NCBI RefSeq assembly: GCF_016722765.1
Contig: NZ_JAEQND010000001.1
Coordinates: 559,475-623,474 of the forward strand
Length of the DNA stretch: 64,000 bases
DNA from: Ramlibacter alkalitolerans
GTDB taxonomy: Bacteria; Pseudomonadota; Gammaproteobacteria; Burkholderiales; Burkholderiaceae_C
Direction of reading: 5' to 3'
Shown here: one piece after another, positions 34,254 to 42,708 of the stretch
How positions within the stretch are numbered: position 1 is the first letter of the stretch
Layout of the letters: each line of letters starts with the position of its first letter
The notes under the pieces: model-generated
What the model was told of the DNA's origin: nothing
The model's input: the letters and a program-made list of their open reading frames with translations, nothing else
The model's database searches: none
Program-made: the position numbers and the translations under genes

Positions 34254-34930
34254 AGGGATTCACCTTCCTTCAGCACGCCGGCGGTGCGCAGCGCGGCGGC
34301 CAGCCAGCCAGCGCTGGTATTGCCCTTCTTGATCTGGGCGATGCGGATGGCTTCGTCCTCGACCTTCTTGTGGGCCAGCGGAATGAGCGCTTCCACACGT
34401 TCGCGTTCGCCGATGAAGACGCCGTCGGCGTCCGCCACCACCAGGTCGCCGGAGCGCACGGTGACGCCGCCGCAGGTGATCGGCTGGCCGATGCGGCCAG
34501 GCACGTTCTTGGTCGGGCCGTTCGGGTTGGTGCCGACGGAGAAGACGGGGAAGTCCATCTCGTCGATCTCCAGGCTGTCGCGCACTGCGCCGTCGATCAC
34601 CACGCCCGCGATGCCCAGCTGCTTGCACGCGGTCATCATGATGGTGCCCATGAGGGCTGCGGTCTGGTCGCCCTTGCCGTCGATCACCAGCACGTCGCCG
34701 GGCTTCGCCAGCGCCATGGCGGCGTGGATCATCAGGTTGTCGCCGGGGCGCACTTCGACGGTCAGCGCTGGGCCGGCCACCTTCATGCGCGGACGCAGGG
34801 CCGCGATGCGGCCATGCAGGGCGCCGCGGCGGCCGTTCACGTCGGCCAGGATAGCGGCCTGGAATTCGCCGGCCTGGCGCACGAGTTCAGGGGAAACGCG
34901 CTCGAAGTCGCGGACGATGTCGGTGCTCAT
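34250..34930 (-). CDS. RraA-like / 4-carboxy-4-hydroxy-2-oxoadipate aldolase family protein
   Basis: 226 residues. The family signature is present: PGDNLMIHAAMALAKPGDVL, a Gly-rich DGKGDQTAALMG loop, and GIAGVVIDGAVRDSLEI, which carries the R-D-x-x-E/D metal and catalytic motif found in aldolase members rather than in strict RNase E regulators. Such aldolases split 4-hydroxy-4-methyl/carboxy-2-oxoglutarate-type compounds to pyruvate or oxaloacetate. It overlaps the dehydrogenase gene by four bases. With the LigI-like lactonase, this points to a dicarboxylate route like protocatechuate 4,5-cleavage, as an inference. Confidence 0.82.
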   Translation of the reverse strand: MSTDIVRDFERVSPELVRQAGEFQAAILADVNGRRGALHGRIAALRPRMKVAGPALTVEVRPGDNLMIHAAMALAKPGDVLVIDGKGDQTAALMGTIMMTACKQLGIAGVVIDGAVRDSLEIDEMDFPVFSVGTNPNGPTKNVPGRIGQPITCGGVTVRSGDLVVADADGVFIGERERVEALIPLAHKKVEDEAIRIAQIKKGNTSAGWLAAALRTAGVLKEGESL

Positions 34931-35014
34931 GGATCTGTCTTTCGGTGAAGGGTGGAGGAGTTCGATCGGCGTTGACGTGGCCGTCGCGGATCAGGTGGAC
35001 CTGGGTCGCCGGGC

Positions 35015-35983
35015 TCAGTCGATCCTGGCGCCGGATTCCTTGACGATCTTTCCCCAGCGGCCGATGTCGTCGCGGATCAGGGTCGCGAACTGCTCGGGCG
35101 TGCCGCCGAGGATGTCCGCGCCCTGGGCGTCCATCTTCTTCTTCAGTTCCGGATCCTTCAGCGCCTTGTTGATGTCGGCATTGAGCCTGGCCACCATGTC
35201 CTTGGGCAGGTTGGCCGGGCCCAGGATGCCGAACCAGGTGACCGCTTCGAAGCCCTTGTAGCCGGACTCGGCGATCGTCGGCACGTTCGGCAGGTCGTCG
35301 ACGCGCTTGAGCGAGGTGACGGCGATGGCGCGCATCTTGCCGCTCTGGATGTGGCTGATCAGCGTCGGGATGGACGACACGTACAGCTGCACGGAGCCGG
35401 CGATCACGTCCGTGACCCCCTGCGAGGCGCCCTTGTACGGCACGTGGGTGAGCTTGATGCCGGCCAGCTTCTGGAACGACTCGGCGGTCAGGTGGGCCAC
35501 GGTGCCGTTGCCGGAGGTGGCGAAGTTGATGGTGCCCGGCCTCGCCTTGGCTTCCTTCACCACGTCCGCCAAGGTCTTGAACGGCGAGTTCGCGCTGGCG
35601 ACGATCACGAGCGGCGAGCTCGCCACCAGGCCGACCGGCGTGAGGTCCTTCACCGGGTCGTACGGCAGCTTGGCGTACAGCGTGGGGTTGATCGCCAGGT
35701 TGCTGGTCTGGCCCATCACGAGCGAGTAGCCGTCGGCCGGCGACTTGGCCACGTTGTCGATGCCCAGGTTGCCGCCGGCGCCGGGCTTGTTGTCGACGAC
35801 GAAGTTGTAGCCCGCCATCTTGTTGGTGAGCTCGCGGGTGAGGATGTCCGTGCCGCCGCCCGCCGGGAAGGGCACGACGACGCGGATCGGCTTGTTGGGC
35901 CAGGCCTGCGCGAAGGCAATGGTGGTCGTGGCGAGCAGGGATGCGGCGGCAAGAGCCAGGGCCGCACGACGGGAAGCTTGCAT
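35015..35983 (-). CDS. Bug family TTT-type periplasmic substrate-binding receptor
   Basis: 322 residues from the ATG at 35983 (GGAG upstream); a longer frame has no support. The signal peptide ends near AFAQA. Family motifs: IRVVVPFPAGGGTDILTREL, FVVDNKPGAGGNLGIDNVAK, PADGYSLVMGQTSNLAINPT and HVPYKGASQGVTDVIAGSVQ. As the first gene of the operon facing the IclR regulator, it is probably induced together with the aldolase and dehydrogenase genes and delivers their substrate to the periplasmic face of a transporter. Confidence 0.9.
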   Translation of the reverse strand: MQASRRAALALAAASLLATTTIAFAQAWPNKPIRVVVPFPAGGGTDILTRELTNKMAGYNFVVDNKPGAGGNLGIDNVAKSPADGYSLVMGQTSNLAINPTLYAKLPYDPVKDLTPVGLVASSPLVIVASANSPFKTLADVVKEAKARPGTINFATSGNGTVAHLTAESFQKLAGIKLTHVPYKGASQGVTDVIAGSVQLYVSSIPTLISHIQSGKMRAIAVTSLKRVDDLPNVPTIAESGYKGFEAVTWFGILGPANLPKDMVARLNADINKALKDPELKKKMDAQGADILGGTPEQFATLIRDDIGRWGKIVKESGARID

Positions 35984-36025
35984 TCGTCTTGTCTCCAGAA
36001 GGGTGCCTTGCGGCGTTGTGGGAGG

Positions 36026-36054
36026 ACTGTAGACGCGCGTTGTGCACCGTACAA
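36026..36054 (-). promoter_or_regulatory. candidate sigma70 promoter for the 28318-35983 operon
   Basis: On the minus strand TTGTAC (36049-36054) and TACAGT (36026-36031) are separated by exactly 17 bases, about 45 bases upstream of the first gene of the operon. The -35 box is inside the symmetrical element described next. Assigned from spacing and consensus only. Confidence 0.4.
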
Positions 36055-36068
36055 TACCGTTTCGCACA
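36041..36068. promoter_or_regulatory. candidate IclR operator between divergent genes
   Basis: TGTGC (36041-36045) and GCACA (36064-36068) form an inverted repeat with an 18-base spacer. Inside lies a direct repeat ACCGT-acaat-ACCGT. The element sits 18 bases before the IclR start and covers the -35 region of the divergent operon promoter, the usual place for an autoregulating IclR-family repressor. Confidence 0.35.
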
Positions 36069-36085
36069 GTGAACCCTGGTGCAGC

Positions 36086-36916
36086 ATGCGCAACTCGACA
36101 CCGCCCGCCACTCCCGCCACTCCCGCCAAGGACACTGCTTCGCGCGACGGCGTGACGGCGGTCACGCGGGCGCTGTCACTGATGGAAGCCTTCGAAGTCG
36201 GCGAGTCCACGCTGTCCCTCGCCGAGCTGAGCCGCCGGGCCGGGATGCACAAGACCACGGTGCTGCGCCTCGCGCGCACGCTCGCCCTGTCGAAGTACAT
36301 GGTGCAGACCGACGAGGGCGAGTGGCGGCTCGGGCCCGCGGCCGGCTGGCTGGGCGCCCGCTACCAGGCCGGCTTCGACGTGAACAACGTGGTGGAGCCC
36401 GCGTTGCACACCCTGGTCAAGGAGACGGGGGAAAGCGCCTCCTTCTACGTGCGCGAGGGCGATATCCGCTCCTGCGTGGCGCGCGTGGAGGGGCCGCGTT
36501 CGGTGCGCCACAACGTGCGCATCGGCGAGCGCCTGCCCCTGAACAAGGGCGCGCCGGGCCGGGTGATCCTGGCGTTCAGCGGCGCGGCCGGGGAGCCCTA
36601 CGAGTCCATCCGCGAGCGCGGCTACCACATCTCGCTCGGCGAGCGCGAAGCGGAGGTGGCGAGCGTCGCCGCGCCCGTGTTCGGCCTGAACTGGCGGCTG
36701 CTCGGATCGATGTGCATCTCGGGGCCGAGCGCGCGTCTGACCAAGGCGAAGCTGGAGAAGCACGCGAAGCTGGTGATCCGCGCGGCGAACCAGCTGTCGT
36801 ATGCGCTGGCCGGCAGCCGCTCGGCGGCGACGCCTGCAGCGCTGACGCGCTGGCATCCACGACTGCGGACCAGGAGCTTCCGCTCCCGTGGCCTCAGCGT
36901 CCCGCAGGCGCCGTGA
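36086..36916 (+). CDS. IclR family transcriptional regulator
   Basis: 276 residues from the ATG at 36086. The N-terminal winged helix is clear: GVTAVTRALSLMEAFEVG, LSLAELSRRAGMHKTTVLRL as the recognition helix, then a wing with DEGEWRLGPAAGWLG. The C-terminal effector domain follows (ESASFYVREGDIRSCVARVE, RIGERLPLNKGAPGRVILAF). The final 35 residues are a basic extension. It is divergent from the minus-strand catabolic operon, so it most likely controls that operon with a pathway acid as ligand. Its 3' end overlaps the convergent neighbour by 23 bases. Confidence 0.9.
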   Translation: MRNSTPPATPATPAKDTASRDGVTAVTRALSLMEAFEVGESTLSLAELSRRAGMHKTTVLRLARTLALSKYMVQTDEGEWRLGPAAGWLGARYQAGFDVNNVVEPALHTLVKETGESASFYVREGDIRSCVARVEGPRSVRHNVRIGERLPLNKGAPGRVILAFSGAAGEPYESIRERGYHISLGEREAEVASVAAPVFGLNWRLLGSMCISGPSARLTKAKLEKHAKLVIRAANQLSYALAGSRSAATPAALTRWHPRLRTRSFRSRGLSVPQAP

Positions 36917-37337
36917 ACGTGACTTCCTGATCCAGCTCGAAGCCGTGTTCGACACCGGAGCGGTCGGCGTCGATGGAGATCACGATGTTCATGTGATTCG
37001 GCATGTGCGTGTGGTCGTAGCCGGCCAGGTGACCCACCAGCTTTCCATCCACCCGCATCTCGTCGCCGGCGCAGATCACGCCGGCGCTCAGGATTTCCAT
37101 GAAGCCCAGGTAAGCGATCGGGTCGACGATGCTGTTCGCGCCTATGCCCGGCTGGGTCGACCCGATCAGTTCGTGCACCTCGCCGACGCGAACACCGCGC
37201 GTTTCCTGCGGAATCAGTTCCAGCCCTCGCTTGGGAAGGCGGCCATCGAGCACGACCACCAGCCTGGCGCGCACCGTCGCCTTCCTTGCAAACACCGCGC
37301 GCGGCCCGAGGTTGTCCCTGAACGGATCATTCGCCAT
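36894..37337 (-). CDS. protein of unknown function, last gene of the GntR-facing operon
   Basis: 147 residues. I do not recognise the family. The protein is mixed alpha/beta with no signal peptide: a basic start (NLGPRAVFARKATVRARLVV), a DGRLPKRGLELIPQETRGVR stretch, and a His-containing segment HLAGYDHTHMPNHMNIVISI with four His residues that could bind a metal. Its start overlaps the end of the amidohydrolase gene by 11 bases, so it is cotranslated with a catabolic enzyme. It could be a small accessory or cupin-like protein. Confidence 0.6.
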   Translation of the reverse strand: MANDPFRDNLGPRAVFARKATVRARLVVVLDGRLPKRGLELIPQETRGVRVGEVHELIGSTQPGIGANSIVDPIAYLGFMEILSAGVICAGDEMRVDGKLVGHLAGYDHTHMPNHMNIVISIDADRSGVEHGFELDQEVTFTAPAGR

Positions 37338-39027
37338 GGCCTGTCCCCTTCGATAGTGATGCCGCGTCGTGCACGATGCGGCCGTCGACGATGGTCATCG
37401 CGACCTGGATGCCGGAAATTTCGTCTTGCGCGCAGGCCAGGATGTCCTGATCGAGGACGGCCAGGTCGGCGAACTTGCCGGGCTCCAGCGTGCCCTTGCA
37501 GTCCTCTTCATGACTGAGGTAGGCGCCGTTGCGGCTCGCGCAGGCGAGCGCCTCCATGCGCGTCAGCGCCTGCGATGCACCGACGATCTCGCCGTCGCGC
37601 GAACGCCGCGCGACGACGTGCCAGAGCGTCTTGAACAGGTTCGGCGGCACGTTGTCCGATGCGAGACAGACCCGCACCCCCGCGTCCAGCAGCGAGCGCA
37701 GCGGCACGATCTCGTCCTCGCGTCCGGGGCCGAGCTTGCGCTTCAGGTCCGATCCCTCGCGATAGAGGTAGCGGCTGGTGTGCGTCGTGACGATGAGGCC
37801 CATGTCGACGATGCGTGCGATGCGCTCGCGGTCCAGGTCGATGATGTGACCCAGGCTCCACCGCTTGCCGGCCAGCGGAACCTGCGCGTCGACTTCCGCG
37901 AACATTTCCAGCATGGGCGGCGTGAGACCGACGACCATGACCTCGCTGCGCGCGCATTCGAGCAGCAGTTCCTTCAGCGCGTCGCGGGGCAGGTTGGCGT
38001 CGTAGTTGAATCCGGCCCAGCCGGTCTGCGGCAGCAGCCGCGCGCGCAGTCTGTGGTCCTGCTGGTCGCCGATTTCCGCGTGCATGCCCATCAAGCGCAG
38101 CCAGGTGTCGCCATACCCGCGCCCAGCCAGCCACTTGCCCCAGGAGGCAAACACCTCAGCCGCCGCGGCGCCGCGCGTGAGGCTCCATGCAGGGCTGAAG
38201 GTCAGCGTCGAGCGCACCGTCGCGCGGCTGCGGCGATGCACCGACTCGTAGGCGGCGAGCACGTCGGCCGCGACACCGTGCCCCTCGAAGATGCTGGTCG
38301 TGCCGAGCGCGTTGTAGATCGCCATCGAACGCTCCAGCCCCGCGATGCGCTCCTCCAGGCTGAAGTGCGGCGCGGCGGCCATTAACGTGAACTCAGCCAG
38401 CGGCGTGAGGCTGTTCTCGATGAAGACGCCCGTCGGGTCCCCGAGCGCATCGCGGTCGATCGTGATCGACGGACTGGGCGGCTGCGCATCGCGCGTGACG
38501 CCGGCCAGCGCGAGCGCCTTCGAGTTGGCGATGGAGACCAGCGGCAGGGTGTGCCGCCACGGGCCCCAGATGGCGCGGATGTAGACGGGGTGGTCGGGCG
38601 CCGCCGCATCGAGATCGTGGCGTGTCGGAAAACGCCCTTCGGCCAGGCATTGCGGCACGTCCCGGTATTCGGGCGGATCGCCGACCGGCATCGTCACGAT
38701 CCACTCGCCGGGCGGCCTTCGCGCCGCCAGTGCGGCTATGCGCGCCTGGATGTCCCCGATGCTCGCGCACCCGGCCAGCGAGGGGAGCATCTCCTTGAGC
38801 CCTTCGCGGTCCATGTGCGCATGCGCATCCACCAGCCCGGGGATGACGGTGCGTCCGCCCAGGTCCACGATCTTCGTGGCGGCGCCGGCGAGCGCCCGCA
38901 CCTGCGCGGAATCTCCAGCCGCCAGGATCTTTCCGTCGCCGATGGCCAGGGCCGGAACGATGCGCGCGCTGCCGTCCAGCGTGACGATCCGGCCGCCATC
39001 CAGGACCAGGTCGGCGCGCGATGCCAT
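37327..39027 (-). CDS. YtcJ-like amidohydrolase (amidohydrolase 3 family)
   Basis: 566 residues from the ATG at 39027, overlapping the previous stop as TGATG. Amidohydrolase marks: an N-terminal beta sandwich (LVLDGGRIVTLDGSARIVPA), first metal motif GLVDAHAHMDREGLKEML (about residues 57-74), ALALAGVTRDAQPPSPSITI as in YtcJ-type enzymes, a HIIDLDRERIARIVDMGLIV strand, VCLASDNVPPNLFKTLWHVV with the catalytic Asp, and the closing pattern GTLEPGKFADLAVLD. Substrates in the family include N-acyl and cyclic amide compounds. It probably acts on the compound taken up with the Bug receptor of this operon. Confidence 0.82.
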   Translation of the reverse strand: MASRADLVLDGGRIVTLDGSARIVPALAIGDGKILAAGDSAQVRALAGAATKIVDLGGRTVIPGLVDAHAHMDREGLKEMLPSLAGCASIGDIQARIAALAARRPPGEWIVTMPVGDPPEYRDVPQCLAEGRFPTRHDLDAAAPDHPVYIRAIWGPWRHTLPLVSIANSKALALAGVTRDAQPPSPSITIDRDALGDPTGVFIENSLTPLAEFTLMAAAPHFSLEERIAGLERSMAIYNALGTTSIFEGHGVAADVLAAYESVHRRSRATVRSTLTFSPAWSLTRGAAAAEVFASWGKWLAGRGYGDTWLRLMGMHAEIGDQQDHRLRARLLPQTGWAGFNYDANLPRDALKELLLECARSEVMVVGLTPPMLEMFAEVDAQVPLAGKRWSLGHIIDLDRERIARIVDMGLIVTTHTSRYLYREGSDLKRKLGPGREDEIVPLRSLLDAGVRVCLASDNVPPNLFKTLWHVVARRSRDGEIVGASQALTRMEALACASRNGAYLSHEEDCKGTLEPGKFADLAVLDQDILACAQDEISGIQVAMTIVDGRIVHDAASLSKGTGHGE

Positions 39028-40184
39028 CAAGCGAGGCGGCGCAGGAAATCGGCCAGCAGTGCGTTCACTTCCTCGGGGCGCTCCTGCTGCACCCAGTGCC
39101 CTGCGCCCTCGACGAGGTGCGTGCCGCGATATTGCGTGCAGATCTCGCCCGCCATGCGCTCCAGGGCACCGGGTGACTGGTAGGTGCCCCAATCCCGCGC
39201 GCCCGAGACGAACATCGCGGGAACGTCGATGGTGCGATCCGAGAAGGCCTTCAGTTCGCCGTTGAAGCGCGGATCGGTGCCGACACGGTAGCCCTGCAAG
39301 CCGCCCTGGAAGCCGGTGCGCCCGTACTCGTCGGAGTACACGGCCATTTCGGCTTCCGTCAGCCATTCGCAGGCGGCGATGTCATCGGCGCCCGGCATGT
39401 GCGGCGCCACCGTCTCGGCCATGTTCTCGCCCAGCTCCATGACGTAGTACGTGGGCAGGCGCGCCAGCTCGCTGGCGGCCCAGGAAGCCAGGGGGAAGGG
39501 CGCATTGCCGGGCCAGTCGCCGCTCTTGTAGTGGAAGTAGGCCCGCAGGAAGGCGTGCACGCCCTGCGGGCAGTGCCACATGTCCTCGTTGGCCTCGGCG
39601 GTCGAGTAGTACCAGCGATAGTGCTTGCGTGGCCTGGGTAGTGCGGCCAGGCTCTCGGGAATGCCGGAGAGGGGCAAGGTGCCCTTGCCCGGCCGGCCGG
39701 CGGTGCCCTTGGGCAGCACCGGTGCGCCGGGGAATGCCGCGCTCATGAGCACCACGGCGCGGAACACGTCCGGGCGCAGCAGCGCGCACCACGCGCTGAC
39801 CGGCGACCCGTAGTCGTGGCCGATCACCGCGTCCACGTGGTCGTAGCCGAGGGCCTTGACCAGGCCCACCGTGTCACTCACCCGGTTGATCAGCGAATAC
39901 GGCATCAGGTCGTCTTCGAACGCCACGCCCGCACCGCCGCTGCGGCCGTAGCCGCGCTGGTCCGGTGCCACGACGTGGTAGCCGGCTGCGGCCAGGAACA
40001 TCAGCTGCTTGCGCCAGCTGAAGGCAAGCTCGGGGAAGCCGTGCAGCAGCAGCACGCACGGGCGGCCCGGCTCCTCGAAGCCGGCCTCCAGCACGTGCAT
40101 GGTGCAGCCGTTGTTGTTGTCGACCAGGCGCGAGCGAACGCCGTCGGGCAGCATCGCCTGGCCATACAGCGCGTCAGCGTTCAT
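39027..40184 (-). CDS. epoxide hydrolase-like alpha/beta hydrolase
   Basis: 385 residues. The oxyanion motif HGFPE is at 48-52, followed by SWRKQL. The nucleophile is Asp in GHDYGSPVSAW (about D124). The charge-relay His is in VEGAGHWVQQERPEEVN near the C-terminus. The cap region holds KHYRWYYSTAEANEDMW and an extra insertion. This pattern is that of soluble epoxide hydrolases and fluoroacetate or haloalkane dehalogenase relatives; the Asp nucleophile with HGFPE favours epoxide hydrolase. No signal peptide is visible. It sits between the FAD oxidoreductase and the amidohydrolase, so it probably opens an epoxide or ester intermediate. Confidence 0.8.
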   Translation of the reverse strand: MNADALYGQAMLPDGVRSRLVDNNNGCTMHVLEAGFEEPGRPCVLLLHGFPELAFSWRKQLMFLAAAGYHVVAPDQRGYGRSGGAGVAFEDDLMPYSLINRVSDTVGLVKALGYDHVDAVIGHDYGSPVSAWCALLRPDVFRAVVLMSAAFPGAPVLPKGTAGRPGKGTLPLSGIPESLAALPRPRKHYRWYYSTAEANEDMWHCPQGVHAFLRAYFHYKSGDWPGNAPFPLASWAASELARLPTYYVMELGENMAETVAPHMPGADDIAACEWLTEAEMAVYSDEYGRTGFQGGLQGYRVGTDPRFNGELKAFSDRTIDVPAMFVSGARDWGTYQSPGALERMAGEICTQYRGTHLVEGAGHWVQQERPEEVNALLADFLRRLA

Positions 40185-40220
40185 CCAGTCCTCCGGGTCG
40201 CAACGGATCGTCGCACGCGC

Positions 40221-41603
40221 TCAGGCGCGCACTTCCTCGGCGTGCAGCGGCATGCCCAGCTCGCGCAGCGCAGCCTGCACCTTGCCGATCGGCACCTTGC
40301 GCACGGGAACGCCCTGTTCCACCGCGATCGCCGCCGCCACGCCGGCTGCCTGGCCGGTGGCCATGCAGGCGGGCATGTTGCGCGAACGCGCATGCGCCTC
40401 GTGGTCCGCGGAGATGCAGCGGCCGGCCACCAGCAGTTGCTCGACGCCCTGCGGCAGCAGGCAGCGGTACGGGATCTCGTAGGGAGGCATGCTCTGGAAG
40501 TCGACGTCGCCACCCTTGGGGTCGTGGATGTCCAGTGCGGAGTTGTCCGCCGCGATGGTGTCCTCGAAGCGGGTTTCGCCGCGCGAGTCCGGACCCGTCA
40601 GCGTGTATTCGCCCAGGATGTGGCGCGTCTCGCGCACGCCGAGGATCGGCGACACCTGGCCGAGCCGCGCTTGCTCGAAGCCGGGCACGCGCTCCTTCAG
40701 GAAGCGCGCCACACCCTCGATCTGGCGGTAGCACTCCAGGATGGCTGCGGTGAACTCCTTCGGGGAGAACACGTTGACGCCCAGCACGCGGGTGGCGTTC
40801 ACGTACATCTGGCCGTCGGCCGTCTTGAGCGTGATGTTGTCGCGTTGCAGCTTGACCCCGGTCTCCTTCTGGAAACGCTGCAGCATGCCGTTGAATCCGG
40901 TCAGCCACAGGCCGTACGCGAGGCCTTCCTCGTCGTGCGGAATCGCGCGGGCGGGCACGTCGTCGCAGGTCCGCGCCCACTCGGCCAGACGGTTCAGGTC
41001 CACGTTCTTCATGATGAAGTACATGGACACGGGCTGCATCTTGGCCTCGGCGTCGCCGGAGCCCATGACGAAGGGTGCGTTGGCCTTGGCCGCCATGTCG
41101 GCGTCGGCGGAGCAGTCGATCAGAACCTTGGTGCCGACGAACTGGCGTCCGCCCTTGCCCTCGATGATCACGCCGGTCACGGCGCCGTTCTCCACGACCG
41201 GTGCCGAGACGAAGGTCTCGAACAGGATCTCGACGCCGGCTTCCACGCACAGGCGCGTCAGCAGCATCTTCATGATCTCCGGGTCGGTCGGCGAAGCGAT
41301 CTTCACGCCGCCGGTCTTGGTGGTCGCCATGTAGTCGGCGCCGGCGCCGCCCACGGAGCGCGCCAGGTTCCAGATCTCCAGCGCAATGCCGCCGACGATC
41401 GCGCCCGAGGGCTTGGTGTTGAGGCCCAGCGTGAGGATGCCGCCGAGCGAGCCGAAGCGCTCGATCAGCACGACCTTGCTGCCGCGGCGCGCCGCGGCGA
41501 TGGCCGCGATCGGGCCGGTCGTGCCGCCCCCGACGACGACGACGTCCGCTTCCATCAGCACGGGGACTTCGCGTGCGGGCTCGTTGATGCTGGTTCTGTT
41601 CAC
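40221..41603 (-). CDS. FAD-dependent oxidoreductase
   Basis: 460 residues. The dinucleotide motif is VVVGGGTTGPIAAIAAARRG (about residues 22-41), and the second FAD strand is VVLIERFGSLGGILTLGLNT. The C-terminal FAD closure is LLVAGRCISADHEAHARSRN followed by PACMATGQAAGVAAAIAVEQ, typical of the FAD_oxidored group related to fumarate reductase flavoproteins. No Fe-S Cys cluster is evident. The family oxidises hydroxy or dihydro substrates. It is in the operon headed by the Bug receptor gene at 41634-42602. Confidence 0.82.
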   Translation of the reverse strand: MNRTSINEPAREVPVLMEADVVVVGGGTTGPIAAIAAARRGSKVVLIERFGSLGGILTLGLNTKPSGAIVGGIALEIWNLARSVGGAGADYMATTKTGGVKIASPTDPEIMKMLLTRLCVEAGVEILFETFVSAPVVENGAVTGVIIEGKGGRQFVGTKVLIDCSADADMAAKANAPFVMGSGDAEAKMQPVSMYFIMKNVDLNRLAEWARTCDDVPARAIPHDEEGLAYGLWLTGFNGMLQRFQKETGVKLQRDNITLKTADGQMYVNATRVLGVNVFSPKEFTAAILECYRQIEGVARFLKERVPGFEQARLGQVSPILGVRETRHILGEYTLTGPDSRGETRFEDTIAADNSALDIHDPKGGDVDFQSMPPYEIPYRCLLPQGVEQLLVAGRCISADHEAHARSRNMPACMATGQAAGVAAAIAVEQGVPVRKVPIGKVQAALRELGMPLHAEEVRA

Positions 41604-41633
41604 TGCATTCCTTCGTTGATGTTGCGCGCGTGC

Positions 41634-42602
41634 TCAGTCGACGCGGGCGCCGGATTCCTTGACGGCCTTGGCCCACTTGGCGATCTCGCTGCGGTTCCAG
41701 GCGGCGAATTGCTCGGGGGTGTTGCCGACCACCTCGGCACCGAGGGCGCCGAGCTTTTCCTTGATTTCCGGCATGCGCAGCACGGCGACCAGGTCGGTGT
41801 GGATCTTGTCGACGATAGGCTGCGGCGTGCCCACGGGCACCAGCGCGCCGATCCAGGACACGGCCTCGAAGCCAGGGAGGCCGGATTCGGCCATCGTGGG
41901 CACGTCCGGCAGGGAAGCGGCGCGCTTGGCGCTGGTGACCGCGAGCGGCTTGAGGCGCCCGCTCTTGATGTGGTTGGTCACGGCGACGATGTTGTCCCAC
42001 ATCAGGGAGACCTGGCCGCTGAACAGGTCGTTGTACGCGGCCGGCGTGCCCTTGTAGGCGACGTGGGTGAGCTGCGTCTGGGTGTCAGCCTTGAACATCT
42101 CGCCGGCGAGGTGGTTCGAGGTGCCGACGCCGCCGGAGCCGAAATTGAGCTTGCCGGGATTTGCCTTGGCGTAGTCGATCAGTTCCTTGACGTTCTTCAC
42201 CGGCAGCGACGGGTTGGCCACCAGGACCAGCGGCGTCGTGGCCACCAGGGTGATCGGGGTGAAGTCCTTCAGGTAGTCGTAGTTCAGCTTGCTGTAGAGG
42301 CTGGTACTGATCGCGTTGGCCACGGTTCCGAAGAAGATCGTGTAGCCGTCGTTGGGCGCGTGCGCCGCGACTTCGCTGCCGAGGTTGCCGCCGGCGCCGG
42401 GCCGGTTCTCGATGACCACGGACTGGCCCCAGCGCTCGGACAGCTTCTGGCCCACGGCGCGAGCGATGACGTCGGTGGCGCTTGCCGCCGGGAAGCCGAA
42501 AGTGATCTTCACCGGCTTGGTCGGCCATTGCGGGTCGGCAGCGTGGGCGGTCAGCGCCGCCGACGCGGCGACAAGCGTTACGAGCAGGGTCTTCACATTC
42601 AC
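41634..42602 (-). CDS. Bug family TTT-type periplasmic substrate-binding receptor
   Basis: 322 residues from GTG at 42602, which has a GAGGAG site five to six bases upstream; an upstream ATG lacks one. The signal peptide ends near LTAHAAD. Family motifs: VKITFGFPAASATDVIARAV, VVIENRPGAGGNLGSEVAAH, NDGYTIFFGTVANAISTSLY and HVAYKGTPAAYNDLFSGQVS. It is the first gene of a five-gene minus-strand operon whose promoter carries a palindromic operator facing the GntR gene, so it is probably substrate-induced. Confidence 0.92.
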   Translation of the reverse strand: MNVKTLLVTLVAASAALTAHAADPQWPTKPVKITFGFPAASATDVIARAVGQKLSERWGQSVVIENRPGAGGNLGSEVAAHAPNDGYTIFFGTVANAISTSLYSKLNYDYLKDFTPITLVATTPLVLVANPSLPVKNVKELIDYAKANPGKLNFGSGGVGTSNHLAGEMFKADTQTQLTHVAYKGTPAAYNDLFSGQVSLMWDNIVAVTNHIKSGRLKPLAVTSAKRAASLPDVPTMAESGLPGFEAVSWIGALVPVGTPQPIVDKIHTDLVAVLRMPEIKEKLGALGAEVVGNTPEQFAAWNRSEIAKWAKAVKESGARVD

Positions 42603-42650
42603 TGTTGTCTCCTCGGGATCGTTCAGGACAGGGGGTGGGCAGTCGTGCAA

Positions 42651-42679
42651 ATACTACAGTGCTATAGAGCACAAGTCAA
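42651..42679 (-). promoter_or_regulatory. sigma70 promoter of the 36894-42602 operon
   Basis: Minus-strand TTGACT (42674-42679) and TAGTAT (42651-42656) are separated by exactly 17 bases, about 50 bases upstream of the Bug start codon. Both boxes are close to consensus. The spacer holds the palindrome GTGCT-atag-AGCAC, so a bound regulator would block RNA polymerase. Confidence 0.6.
42659..42672. promoter_or_regulatory. candidate GntR operator
   Basis: Perfect palindrome with 5-bp arms (GTGCT and AGCAC) and a 4-base centre (atag). It lies inside the spacer of the divergent operon promoter and 37 bases before the GntR start, which is the expected place for an autoregulated GntR-type repressor site. 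Confidence 0.5.
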
Positions 42680-42708
42680 AACGGAGAACCCTAGTACCAT
42701 CGGGGTCG

